Shown: piece after piece, positions 8,260 through 15,742 of the stretch
Numbering within the stretch: the first letter of the stretch is position 1
Layout of the letters: each line of letters starts with the position of its first letter
Assembly: GCA_027051095.1 (NCBI GenBank)
Contig: JALUAM010000069.1
Coordinates: 1 to 33,492 of the forward strand
DNA length: 33,492 nucleotides
Origin: Acidilobaceae archaeon
GTDB taxonomy: Archaea > Thermoproteota > Thermoprotei_A > Sulfolobales > Acidilobaceae
Direction: 5' to 3'
Translations under genes and position numbers: made by a program
The notes under the pieces: generated by a model
The model's database searches: none
The model's input: only the letters and a program-made list of their open reading frames with translations
What the model was told of the DNA's origin: nothing

Positions 8260-9978
8260 TTATATAACTCTTCTAAAGATTATTGCAACGGCCAAGGCAA
8301 CCAGTAAGCCTGATAGAAGGCCTCCAGCCACGCCAGCCACAAGACTCCTAGCCCTCAAATCTTCAAGGCCGAGCAGAGCCTCCCTAAGAGCGTCTAACTC
8401 CCTTTTAATCTCGTCTAAGTCCTCAGACTCCGCCCTCTCAGCCCGGCTTAGGTCCTCAAAGCCCGCGTTCAACGCGTTTAACCCCGCTGCCACGTCGTCC
8501 CTGAAACGGCTCAATTCCACTCTGAGTTCTCCCACGTTTGTCGATATAATTGCTATCCCTTCCTCGACGCCCTCTACAATACCGATTAAGTCGTTAAGCC
8601 CGGTTTTGATAAGGACTACATCGTTGCCAAGGTTTATCACGTCTACCCCCAGCTTCTCTATACCCACCCTAATGGTACCTACATCGCTCTTGACGACAGC
8701 TATATCATTATCTATTCTCACTATCTCAGCGCCGAGCTTAGCCAGGTTAACTGAAAGGTCTCCCAAGCCTGTCTCTATACGGGCAACTCCATCCCTGACC
8801 TCTACGACCACGCCTCTAATCTCCCCGGCAACAGTATTTATAGATAATAAATTCTCTTCTATTGAATTAATAGATTCTATTATCGAGTATATTTGCATGG
8901 ACACCTCACCTATGCTAGTCTTTATGCTTACTACCTCGCCGTTAACCGCTTCTATAGCCGAGCCCACCTCGTCTATCGATGCTTTTATCTCACCCAGACC
9001 CGTCTCTATCACAATAATCTTATCGTTAACCTCCCTGAGCAAGCCTATAATCCTTGACACGCCATCGTCGATTACTACTATCCTCTGACTCAGCTCATCT
9101 ATTTTAGCCTCGACACTATCCAGCGAGGAGGCCAACTCCTGGAGCGCCTCAGCAGCGCTCAAGTCGTGAGCTTCTAAACTATCAAGTATTTCCTGTTTAC
9201 CCTCCTCCAGGTCGACGATAAGAGCTTCTAGTAGAACCCTAACCTTATTTATCTCCTCTAGCATAACTTCCAAGTCTACCCCCGCAGGGCTCGCTACGAT
9301 TAGCGGTTCTAACTCCACGGACCCTCTAACCCGTAGTAGGCTTAAATCGAGGCCTGCAGCTTCAACACGTAGAATGTAGATGCCCTCCTGGGAGGGAGCC
9401 CTAATCGAGAACAGGTAGACTCCTTTATCGACTCGGACAGCGGCCGTAGAGGACTCTTCCACAAGGCCATCCTCCGAGATAGATAAGATGGTGACTCTCA
9501 CAGGCCCCGCATCAACAAGCCTGGAGCCGTACTTAGCGGCTATGAAGCCCTCCACCACGTCAGACGGGGCTACCACCAAGGGAGCCTTAACCTCTAGATC
9601 CGGCTCAACGCTCCTATAGACAATTATCGAGGCCTCCTCGGTTATCAGGTTGAGCGCTACCTCAGTCACATAGAAAATACGTATGTAAAGCGTGTAAGTG
9701 CCCGGCGGTATATGAGGAGGGACGAAGAACTTCACCGTGAGAGGACCAGTTCCTCCCCCAACGTACTCTCCCACCTCCAACGATTCAAGATATATTTCAA
9801 CCCTGTTTATTGGGAATGAAAGGTTTATCCTGACCTCACCCACGCCTCCCGCCTCTACCTCACTTGTTAGCAAAGTAGCTGCCTGGGCCTCTCCCGGCAC
9901 CGCGCTAGCCTGAGTAGCTAATATGGCAATTAGCATTACCCCAATGGCGCCGCGAGAGAATGCATGAGTATACAACAT
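8260..9978 (-). CDS. SlaB-like coiled-coil stalk protein anchored in the membrane
   Basis: The 572-residue product has a signal peptide (about 1-32), two beta-sandwich-like domains (about 35-115 and 125-225), a long helical region (about 235-535) and a C-terminal transmembrane helix (about 547-568) ending in RRVI. The helical part repeats a motif like I-x-T-x-L/V-G-E/D-L/I at spacings of 28, 49, 28, 28 and 21 residues, all multiples of seven, as expected of a parallel coiled coil. In Sulfolobales, SlaB has the same order (beta domains, coiled coil, membrane helix) and holds the S-layer away from the membrane. A comparable stalk role is inferred from architecture, not from recognised sequence identity. 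The ATG is at 9976-9978. Confidence 0.75.
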   Translation of the reverse strand: MLYTHAFSRGAIGVMLIAILATQASAVPGEAQAATLLTSEVEAGGVGEVRINLSFPINRVEIYLESLEVGEYVGGGTGPLTVKFFVPPHIPPGTYTLYIRIFYVTEVALNLITEEASIIVYRSVEPDLEVKAPLVVAPSDVVEGFIAAKYGSRLVDAGPVRVTILSISEDGLVEESSTAAVRVDKGVYLFSIRAPSQEGIYILRVEAAGLDLSLLRVRGSVELEPLIVASPAGVDLEVMLEEINKVRVLLEALIVDLEEGKQEILDSLEAHDLSAAEALQELASSLDSVEAKIDELSQRIVVIDDGVSRIIGLLREVNDKIIVIETGLGEIKASIDEVGSAIEAVNGEVVSIKTSIGEVSMQIYSIIESINSIEENLLSINTVAGEIRGVVVEVRDGVARIETGLGDLSVNLAKLGAEIVRIDNDIAVVKSDVGTIRVGIEKLGVDVINLGNDVVLIKTGLNDLIGIVEGVEEGIAIISTNVGELRVELSRFRDDVAAGLNALNAGFEDLSRAERAESEDLDEIKRELDALREALLGLEDLRARSLVAGVAGGLLSGLLVALAVAIIFRRVI

Positions 9979-10016
9979 CGCGCCAACCTATTATAATGCG
10001 GTTGCTTGCACGGATA

Positions 10017-10030
10017 CGCTTAAAGCTTTA
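10017..10030 (-). promoter_or_regulatory. Candidate TATA box for the surface-stalk gene
   Basis: On the minus strand GCTTTAAGCG (core CTTTAAG) lies so that transcription would begin about 18 nt before the ATG at 9978. A second AT-rich match, GCATTATAATAG (9988-9999), is closer than usual to the start codon. Confidence 0.35.
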
Positions 10031-10078
10031 GGGAAAACACAGCTAATGACTACGCTTGTGAAACCAACCAATATTATT

Positions 10079-10098
10079 ATTTAAATTATATTATAAAC
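10079..10098 (+). promoter_or_regulatory. TATA-rich promoter of the MazG-like gene
   Basis: An almost pure A/T block (TTTAAATTATATTATAAA) ends about 20 nt before the TTG start at 10118. The expected RNA start falls at or within a few bases of the start codon, so the mRNA is probably leaderless. Confidence 0.55.
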
Positions 10099-10117
10099 AG
10101 TTTAGCGGTGCCCGGAC

Positions 10118-10438
10118 TTGGCTGGGAATAGCTGCCCAGGCGAAGAGCTAACTATAAAGAAGTTCCAGGAAGCTATGAAAGCCGCTTACTACAAAAGGGA
10201 CAGTGAAAGAGGGCTTATGGCCACTTTTGCTTGGCTAGTGGAGGAAGTGGGTGAGCTAGCAGAGGCTTTGCTAAAAGGCGATAAGCTCTCCATTAAAGAG
10301 GAGATCGCCGACGTAATAGCCTGGACTTTTAGCATAGCTAACCTTGTCGGGGTTGACGTTGAAGATGCCCTTAAAATGAAATATAAAAATGATATAGAAA
10401 AGGTTACTATGCTAAATGATTCTACGGGAGAAAGCTAG
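10118..10438 (+). CDS. MazG-like nucleotide pyrophosphohydrolase
   Basis: This 106-residue all-alpha protein carries the MazG/dUTPase-like metal-binding pattern E-E-x-G-E-L-A-E-A (about residues 41-49) followed by E-E-I-A-D-V-I (about 61-67). This is the ExxE...ExxD arrangement that binds Mg2+ and hydrolyses NTPs to NMP and pyrophosphate, typically for house-cleaning. The length fits single-domain MazG-like proteins. The TTG start is chosen because the strong TATA block lies directly upstream; the GTG ten bases earlier is in another frame and hits a stop at once. The gene ends in a 4-bp overlap with the convergent GGGP synthase gene. The exact substrate is unknown. Confidence 0.8.
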   Translation: MAGNSCPGEELTIKKFQEAMKAAYYKRDSERGLMATFAWLVEEVGELAEALLKGDKLSIKEEIADVIAWTFSIANLVGVDVEDALKMKYKNDIEKVTMLNDSTGES

Positions 10439-11238
10439 CCTGTCTCGCCGGGTATGCTGGCCTTGAACGCGCTTATTATATCATGTAGGGCTTCAGGGTT
10501 CTCTTCGACTATAGTACCCGTTACTAATATGTCGGCTCCAGCCTCGGCTAGAGCTGACGCTGCCTCGGGAGTCCTAATCCCTCCCCCGACTGCAATAAGA
10601 GCTTCACAGTCAAACCCCGCCTTCGCTAAAAGCCTCTTAGAGAGGGCCACAGCCTCGGGCGGTATGGGCCTGGGGGCTCCGCTCCCAGCTTCTAGGTAGA
10701 TTATCTTCGAGCCTAGCATCGCTCCAGCAAGTGCATGAGCTGCTATCAACTCTGGCTTCTCGTAGGGTATAATCCTTGCTCGGGCTATAAATCCGGCAGC
10801 GCCCCCATAACCTATTATTATATAAGATGTTGGTATTGGCTCTATCCCTAGCTTGAGGACTAGCATTGCTCCCTGCACTGGGGCGACGCTCGTATAATAG
10901 GGGTCATCGCTGTTGAGGAGATGCATGAATAGAACAGCGTCAGCGCTTCTGGCGGCGTTCGTTAAAGCGCCAGGAAATAATATGACGGGCAACCCGCTCT
11001 TCTTGGCCTCCCTAGCCACAGCCTCTGTCTCAGCCTCAAGCACTCCCAGGCTACCGCCTACAAGGATGGCATCGCTTCCCGCCTGCGCCGCAGTTCTAGC
11101 TATCTCACCCGCCTCCTTAGGGCTCACCTTGTCCGGATCTATAAGGGCGAAGTGCAGCCTACCCTTAGCCCTCCTCTCCAGCAGGTAGTTCAGAATCCTC
11201 CGCCTCAACGCCTCCACCCTCGCTCTCCGCCGCACCAA
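10435..11238 (-). CDS. Geranylgeranylglyceryl phosphate synthase
   Basis: It forms the first ether bond of archaeal membrane lipids, joining geranylgeranyl diphosphate to sn-glycerol-1-phosphate. Visible family motifs on the TIM barrel are HFALIDPDK (about residues 28-36), the Gly-rich VGGSLGV, YLEAGSGAP, and the C-terminal phosphate-binding segments VGGGIRTPE and TGTIVEEN. The length is slightly above the usual 230-255 because of an N-terminal basic helix. The longest reading overlaps the upstream zinc-ribbon gene by 74 bp from a TTG. A GTG at 11217 within the same frame is an equally plausible start and would shorten the overlap. It is co-directional with the Elf1-like gene and so probably in one transcript. 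Confidence 0.92.
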   Translation of the reverse strand: MVRRRARVEALRRRILNYLLERRAKGRLHFALIDPDKVSPKEAGEIARTAAQAGSDAILVGGSLGVLEAETEAVAREAKKSGLPVILFPGALTNAARSADAVLFMHLLNSDDPYYTSVAPVQGAMLVLKLGIEPIPTSYIIIGYGGAAGFIARARIIPYEKPELIAAHALAGAMLGSKIIYLEAGSGAPRPIPPEAVALSKRLLAKAGFDCEALIAVGGGIRTPEAASALAEAGADILVTGTIVEENPEALHDIISAFKASIPGETG

Positions 11239-11521
11239 TCTCCTCTAGACACTTAGATATGTCGCCTGAATACACCATGTCCGCAACCCTATTATACACA
11301 TCTATCTTCTCCATGACCTCCGGGACCTCCATAACACACCTCAGCTTGCAAGAGCCGCAGATAACCTCGGCGATCTTGACCCCCACTTTCTCCTTGTCCT
11401 CAGGCTTCCTCAGAGTCACCTGCAGCGACAGAGCGCCGCAGCGCGGGCACACAAAGAACCTCTTATAAATCGGGGGTATGGTCCGCTGCACCTTCCTAAT
11501 CTTCTTCCTCCTTCTACCCAA
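11165..11521 (-). CDS. Elf1-like zinc-ribbon transcription elongation factor
   Basis: The 118-residue product begins with a very basic tail (MGRRRKKIRK), then a zinc ribbon with CPRC (about residues 25-28) and CGSC (about 55-58) flanking a beta hairpin, then a helical region V-x-E-K-I-D-V-Y-N-R-V-A-D. This order matches the archaeal/eukaryotic Elf1 family, which associates with RNA polymerase during elongation. The C-terminal 25 residues are acidic (Glu/Ser/Gly-rich) and are read through by the start region of the GGGP synthase gene. The assignment rests on the basic tail plus the ribbon geometry; other zinc-ribbon proteins are possible but less likely. Confidence 0.8.
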   Translation of the reverse strand: MGRRRKKIRKVQRTIPPIYKRFFVCPRCGALSLQVTLRKPEDKEKVGVKIAEVICGSCKLRCVMEVPEVMEKIDVYNRVADMVYSGDISKCLEEIGAAESEGGGVEAEDSELPAGEEG

Positions 11522-11595
11522 CCCAGATCATTCCCCCAGGCAACGATGCAGAGCCGCTCTCACCTAGATTACCTCCCTTTTAATTCGGAAAATTA

Positions 11596-12864
11596 GTGGT
11601 GATAAGCGTATTGGGCGTGCCAGAATTCAGGATAAGAGACCCGGGGCTAGCGGGCAAGGGGAGAGTATCCATAGAATGGGCTGAGATGCACATGCCCGTC
11701 CTGTTGGAGCTCAGGAGGATATACTCCGCAGCGAAGCCGCTCAAGGGCTTGAAGATTAGTGCATGCCTCCACGTGACTAAGGAAACTGCCGTCCTAGTAG
11801 AGACCTTGAAGGAGTGGGGGGCCGAGGTATACCTAGCCCCTAGCAACCCCCTTTCAACTCAGGACGAGGTCGCAGCCGCCCTAGTCGAGAGCGGGATCCA
11901 CGTCTATGCTTGGAGAGGCATGACGGGAGACGAATATTGGTGGGCCATAAAGACTGTGGCCTCTATAGAGCCGGACATAATTATAGACGATGGCGGCGAC
12001 TTGCACGCAACAATGCATAAGCATTATGTGGAGGCTGCTAAGAAGCTTAAGGGGGGTACCGAGGAGACTACAACCGGCGTTATAAGACTCCGGGCCTTAG
12101 AAAGGCAGGGCAAGCTTCTCTACCCCGTCTTCGCCGTGAACAACGCTCTCACCAAGTTCCTATTCGATAACAGGTATGGCACAGGCCAGAGCACTGTGGA
12201 CGGCGTGTTAAGGGCGACTAACATACTACTGGCCGGTAAGACCGTTGTCGTGGCCGGCTACGGCTGGGTGGGTAGAGGCATCGCTATGAGGATGAGAGGT
12301 ATGGGTGCAAGGGTTATAGTCACAGAGGTAGACCCGATCAGGGCACTCGAAGCCGTAATGGACGGCTTTACCGTGATGAAGATGGACGAGGCGGCAAAAA
12401 TAGGCGACATCTTCATAACCGCAACTGGCAACATAAACGTGATAACCAGGAAACACTTCGAAGTCATGAAGAACGGCGCCATACTAGCTAATGCGGGCCA
12501 CTTCAACGTGGAAATCAACGTGAAAGAGCTAGAAGAAATGGCGGTAAGAAAGAGGAACGTGAGGCCGAATGTAACGGAGTATACCATGCCCGACGGGAGG
12601 AAACTCTACCTACTCGCCGAGGGCAGGCTAGTCAACCTAGTAGCAGCCGAGGGCCATCCAAGCGAGGTCATGGATATGAGCTTCTCTAATCAGGCTCTCG
12701 CGGTCCTGAGACTAGCAAAGGAGGGCGAAAAGCTGCCTCCCAAGGTCTACGGGGTGCCTAGGGAGCAGGACGAGCTAGTTGCAAGGCTTAAACTAAAAAG
12801 CATGGGCATAGAGATTGACGAGCTAACTGATGAGCAGAGAGAGTACCTAAGCAGATGGGAGTAA
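11596..12864 (+). CDS. ahcY: Adenosylhomocysteinase (SAH hydrolase)
   Basis: It cleaves S-adenosylhomocysteine to adenosine and homocysteine, relieving product inhibition of methyltransferases. The N-terminal [23 protein letters not shown], the aspartate-rich DDGGD, the [18 protein letters not shown] segment and the NAD-binding GYGWVGRG motif (about residues 216-223) are all family signatures. The length of 422 is typical of archaeal enzymes, and the C terminus ends YLSRWE. The exact start is uncertain: GTG at 11596 or 11599, or TTG at 11611, which would be leaderless given the TTTTAAT box at about 11577-11583. The gene diverges from the Elf1-like/GGGP synthase pair. Confidence 0.95.
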   Translation: MVISVLGVPEFRIRDPGLAGKGRVSIEWAEMHMPVLLELRRIYSAAKPLKGLKISACLHVTKETAVLVETLKEWGAEVYLAPSNPLSTQDEVAAALVESGIHVYAWRGMTGDEYWWAIKTVASIEPDIIIDDGGDLHATMHKHYVEAAKKLKGGTEETTTGVIRLRALERQGKLLYPVFAVNNALTKFLFDNRYGTGQSTVDGVLRATNILLAGKTVVVAGYGWVGRGIAMRMRGMGARVIVTEVDPIRALEAVMDGFTVMKMDEAAKIGDIFITATGNINVITRKHFEVMKNGAILANAGHFNVEINVKELEEMAVRKRNVRPNVTEYTMPDGRKLYLLAEGRLVNLVAAEGHPSEVMDMSFSNQALAVLRLAKEGEKLPPKVYGVPREQDELVARLKLKSMGIEIDELTDEQREYLSRWE

Positions 12865-12929
12865 ATGTAAATAGACAAAGCCCTCCGAACCTTAAAGCCG
12901 GCCCACGTAATGGATGATGCACACCATCA

Positions 12930-12948
12930 GGTTAAAGCCTATATACCC
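12930..12948 (+). promoter_or_regulatory. TATA box for tRNA-Met
   Basis: TTAAAGCCTATATAC lies about 35-45 nt before the mature tRNA 5' end at 12979, consistent with a short leader removed by RNase P. The rest of the 12865-12978 gap shows only a small TGATG/CATCA hairpin and no gene. Confidence 0.45.
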
Positions 12949-12978
12949 CGGAGCGTCTAGGAGAGTTTACGGCTGGAG

Positions 12979-13076
12979 GGGCCCGTAGCTCAGCCAGGTA
13001 GAGCGCCCGGCTCATATCCGGGTAAACCCGGTGGGACACCGGGTGGTCGGGGGTTCAAATCCCCCCGGGCCCACCA
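12979..13076 (+). tRNA. tRNA-Met(CAU), elongator type, with 21-nt intron
   Basis: The acceptor strands GGGCCCG (12979-12985) and CGGGCCC (13066-13072) pair fully, with discriminator A and an encoded CCA (13074-13076). The D arm has GCTC/GAGC and the T arm has GGGGG-TTCAAAT-CCCCC. The anticodon CAT is at 13013-13015. Bases 13017-13037 are an intron between positions 37 and 38; removing it gives an anticodon loop CTCATAA on a CCCGG/CCGGG stem and a 5-nt variable loop. The overall sequence matches crenarchaeal elongator tRNA-Met rather than the initiator, whose acceptor starts differently. Confidence 0.95.
13017..13037 (+). other. Archaeal tRNA intron with canonical bulge-helix-bulge
   Basis: The intron folds as a CCGGG-TAAA-CCCGG hairpin. 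The 4-bp central helix CTCA/TGGG is flanked by 3-nt bulges TAT and ACA, which places the cuts after position 37 and before position 38. This is the standard substrate of the archaeal splicing endonuclease, one subunit of which is encoded at 27051-27548. Confidence 0.9.
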
Positions 13077-13191
13077 CTTTTTAAATTAATAACACAGCTT
13101 TGCTGGTCCTCACACTATCATTTACCTAGCAGTGCTCATCTGCGCGTCTAAACTTGAGGGCTTTAAAGGAGGAGCAAGCCCGGGCAACTAT

Positions 13192-13206
13192 CACGTTAAT
13201 AATTAC
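13192..13206 (+). promoter_or_regulatory. TATA box for the C/D box sRNA candidate
   Basis: CGTTAATAATTAC is centred near 13199, about 26 nt before the expected 5' end of the sRNA (about 13226), which in turn precedes its C box by several bases. Confidence 0.4.
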
Positions 13207-13225
13207 AGTTGTTCAATTATAATAT

Positions 13226-13290
13226 AACTGGGGGCGATGAGGAAGGTGGAGCGACGCTGAGAGGTGAAGAGCGACACTCCACCGAGCCTC
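13226..13290 (+). ncRNA. C/D box sRNA guiding 2'-O-methylation of 16S rRNA (probable)
   Basis: The boxes in order are: C GCGATGA (13234-13240, 6/7 to RUGAUGA), D' CTGA (13257-13260, exact), C' GTGAAGA (13264-13270, 6/7) after a 3-nt spacer, and D CCGA (13282-13285, 3/4). The 12 nt directly before D' (GGTGGAGCGACG) are complementary to CGTCGCTCCACC, which I recall as the conserved segment after ACACCGCCC near the 3' end of crenarchaeal 16S rRNA (start of helix 44). By the N+5 rule the methylated base would be the second G of CGTCG, about E. coli position 1408. The D guide (GCGACACTCCA) has no target I recognise. Expression from its own TATA box is inferred. Confidence 0.65.
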
Positions 13291-13296
13291 CCATAG

Positions 13297-15156
13297 CTAG
13301 CTTCTCTCTTCGACCGCCTCGGCCTCCCTGATCTTCTCCTCCATGGTCCTAGAGTGCCTCGCCATCTCCCTTATTATCGTCATCTTAGTAACTATGCCTA
13401 CGAGTCTGCCTTCATCGTCTACCACCGGCACGCCGTTCACGCCTTCCTTCTTCATTGCTTCCACCACCCTCGTTATGTCATCGTCAACTCTGACAGCCTC
13501 TTTAACCTCTACCATTAAATCTTGCGCAAGGAATGGAGCTACCACTACGAATCTACCCCTACGGGCTCCACCCTTGACAAGCTTCCTAACCCAGATTAGC
13601 CTCCTACTCTTTCTAGCCACTCTAGCGTCCTCGTAGGCTACGAATGGTATTTTATTAGCAGATACTACTCCCAGCACCCTAGAGCCGTCGTAAACTGCTA
13701 TCGCGTCTAGGGCTAGCAGCTTCATCTTGTTAATCACGTGAGCCATGGAGTGGTGAGGGTGTACATAGGATAGGCGGCCCTCTACCATCACGTCGCCAGC
13801 CTTGATACGGCCTGCATTAACCCTGGCAAATGCGTCGACTAGGTCGTCCTTTGTTATGAAGCCTACTATTGACCCCTTCTCGTCCTCAACTATGGCGACC
13901 TCAGCGTCATTGCTAATCAACTGGTAGGCTACCTCCTCTAGAGGAGCTGATGCCTTGACTCTCGGTATAGACCGCGACATGACGAAGTCTATGAAGAATC
14001 TTTCATGGACACGCCTCCTCCATAAAGGCCCCTTAAGGCTTATAGCCTTTAGCATAGTCCATGCACTCACATAGCCGACGATCCTGCCAGCCTCATCCAC
14101 TACAAATAAGATATCGGTCTTGCGCCTGAGCAGCTCTTTCCTAGCATGCTCGACCGTATCATTTATAGTTATAGCTGGTAGCTCCTCCCGGGCTATGTCG
14201 CCTGCCGTTAGCTTGGGAGCTGCATACTCGACCTTAGGCTTAACTTGAACCTCCCTTATTAGCGCGACCTCTCCATAATACGATACTTTTTCTTCCTCGG
14301 CCACCTCAAGCGGCTTTGGCGCAGGCTTTACTTTTACCCTGCCAGGCTTCCTACCCTCTATAAAGCTTCTCACAACATCTACATCCTTAACGACCCCTAT
14401 TACTCTGCCTTGGTCGTCGACTACCGGCACCAGCCTGATTCCGGTCTTGACCATTATACGTGCAACATCCTCTATGCGAGTATCAGGCCTTGCCACTAGC
14501 ACGCCTCTAGTCATAATTCTCTTAGCCTTGGCAGGCGTGGGATGCCTACCCGCTATTATCTCCCTGTGGAAGAGCCACCGACCCTTTCTCACTAGGTCAT
14601 GAGGGGTTATTATGCCTATGGGGATTCTTTCTTCTTTGCTTCTCACTACTATGACCGCAGGGTATCCCCTGTAAACGAGCTTGCTCCACACCTTAGTAAC
14701 TCTCTCATCGCCCTCTACTATCATATCATCTACATCATCTGTGGTCATGACCTCTGAGACGGTCTCAGCCCTCGGTTTAACCCCCATGGACATAAACGTT
14801 TCAATGATGTCTATCAGCGATATGACTCCTTGGAGTCTCCCTTCATCGTCGACAACCGGTGCCGCAGAGACGCCAAACTCGCTCATATACTTGTAAGCAT
14901 CTTCTATGCTATCATTGACGTTTATCAGCGGGAACTCTCTCATAACGTCCTTTACTCTAAGCTTGCTCCGATGACTTGTCGGCAATATAGCCTCAACTCG
15001 TGTGATAAAGCCTAGAACCTTCATAGTTCTCTCGTCTTTGACGATCGGCACTACCTTCACATCCTCATTCTTCCTGAACACCTCTTTAATCGAAGTAAGC
15101 GGTGTCTCGGGTAGAACGTAGACCTTTGCTTTCTTAACCACCTCCCATACCTTCAA
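13297..15156 (-). CDS. Eight-CBS-domain regulatory protein (four Bateman modules)
   Basis: The 619-residue soluble protein is almost entirely CBS motifs. I count eight, beginning near residues 1, 68, 130, 205, 315, 380, 450 and 540, most with the signature V-P-V-V-D-D-x-G-R-L-x-G-V/I-I/V. CBS pairs (Bateman modules) bind adenosyl ligands such as AMP, ATP or SAM and usually regulate an attached or partner protein. Here no catalytic domain is attached. Short basic linkers (about residues 283-300 and 495-525) separate modules. It is probably a stand-alone energy or adenylate sensor; ligand and partner are unknown. It lies alone on the minus strand between the sRNA and its promoter region at about 15222-15234. 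Confidence 0.9.
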   Translation of the reverse strand: MKVWEVVKKAKVYVLPETPLTSIKEVFRKNEDVKVVPIVKDERTMKVLGFITRVEAILPTSHRSKLRVKDVMREFPLINVNDSIEDAYKYMSEFGVSAAPVVDDEGRLQGVISLIDIIETFMSMGVKPRAETVSEVMTTDDVDDMIVEGDERVTKVWSKLVYRGYPAVIVVRSKEERIPIGIITPHDLVRKGRWLFHREIIAGRHPTPAKAKRIMTRGVLVARPDTRIEDVARIMVKTGIRLVPVVDDQGRVIGVVKDVDVVRSFIEGRKPGRVKVKPAPKPLEVAEEEKVSYYGEVALIREVQVKPKVEYAAPKLTAGDIAREELPAITINDTVEHARKELLRRKTDILFVVDEAGRIVGYVSAWTMLKAISLKGPLWRRRVHERFFIDFVMSRSIPRVKASAPLEEVAYQLISNDAEVAIVEDEKGSIVGFITKDDLVDAFARVNAGRIKAGDVMVEGRLSYVHPHHSMAHVINKMKLLALDAIAVYDGSRVLGVVSANKIPFVAYEDARVARKSRRLIWVRKLVKGGARRGRFVVVAPFLAQDLMVEVKEAVRVDDDITRVVEAMKKEGVNGVPVVDDEGRLVGIVTKMTIIREMARHSRTMEEKIREAEAVEERS

Positions 15157-15217
15157 TATTAAACCACCCGGGCCTCACCCAAGCGCTTCAGCCATCCCCC
15201 TCCTTAGACTCACTCAG

Positions 15218-15236
15218 AAGTTAATATAATCTTGGT
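15218..15236 (-). promoter_or_regulatory. Candidate TATA box of the CBS-protein gene
   Basis: Read on the minus strand, AGATTATATTAACTT provides a TATA-like core upstream of the ATG at 15156, with an implied leader of roughly 45 nt. Confidence 0.35.
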
Positions 15237-15315
15237 GTCATACCGGGTCTACGCATCACCCCAAGACTACCCCTTTCCCTGTGGAAGCGTTGTCTAACGC
15301 CACAGCCGCGTTAAT

Positions 15316-15396
15316 CCTTAAAAACCGTGAAAAGGGGTCTACAATAGTAAGCGGGGCTAGGGGTACAGCGAGAGCCTAGAGAAAGACGCCCCGCTA
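15316..15396 (+). ncRNA. Structured leader or small RNA candidate
   Basis: A TATA-like CCTTAAAAACC (15316-15326) predicts RNA starting near 15347, exactly where a strong hairpin begins. AGCGGGGC (15350-15357) pairs with GCCCCGCT (15388-15395), continued by TAGG/CCTA (15358-15361 with 15375-15378), leaving a 9-nt one-sided bulge GAGAAAGAC and a 13-nt loop. The hairpin lies 45 nt before the zinc-ribbon gene, so it could be its 5' leader or a separate RNA. No family is recognised. Confidence 0.35.
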
Positions 15397-15439
15397 GAGC
15401 CGTGGCGCAGGACCCCGCGCTGAGAGAGGTGTTGAAGAC

Positions 15440-15697
15440 GTGGCAGGCGCCCTAAGAGTTAACGGTAAGATGTTGTGCCCTAGATGCAAGATACCCATGT
15501 ATTATACCAGTGAAACCGTGAGAGATAGCAGGGGGGTTTATATAACACGGTATTACCTATGCCCTGCATGTAGAGCTAAGCTCGTGGATGAGAGAATAAC
15601 AATTACTAAGTCCGGCGATAGTGTTAAGGCCGTATTCAGCGTTGACGGCAGGACCGTTATAGCTTTCAGGGTAGAAAGGCCTAAGAAGAGGCGTTAG
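15440..15697 (+). CDS. Small zinc-ribbon protein
   Basis: The 85-residue product has CPRC (about residues 13-16) and CPAC (about 39-42) separated by a 22-residue beta hairpin rich in Tyr and Arg, a typical treble-strand zinc ribbon. The C-terminal half is beta-rich and ends in a basic PKKRR tail, suggesting nucleic-acid contact. The GTG start is chosen because GAGGTG lies 9-15 nt before it as a ribosome-binding site. I do not recognise a named family; small crenarchaeal zinc-ribbon proteins of this shape are common and mostly uncharacterised. Confidence 0.75.
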   Translation: MAGALRVNGKMLCPRCKIPMYYTSETVRDSRGVYITRYYLCPACRAKLVDERITITKSGDSVKAVFSVDGRTVIAFRVERPKKRR

Positions 15698-15742
15698 ACC
15701 CGCCAACGACATTAAGGGAGACAATTTAATTAAATTTTTGCT

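Noticed and set aside
12258-12587. Minus-strand open frames inside the SAH hydrolase gene
   Set aside because: They are shadows of a clearly conserved enzyme on the plus strand.
12893-12925. GGATGATGC as a box C of another guide RNA before tRNA-Met
   Set aside because: No CTGA box follows at a usable distance; only a 5-bp hairpin is present.
13021-13043. Long variable arm making the tRNA at 12979 a class II tRNA
   Set aside because: The extra bases fit a perfect bulge-helix-bulge intron, and removing them restores the standard elongator tRNA-Met.
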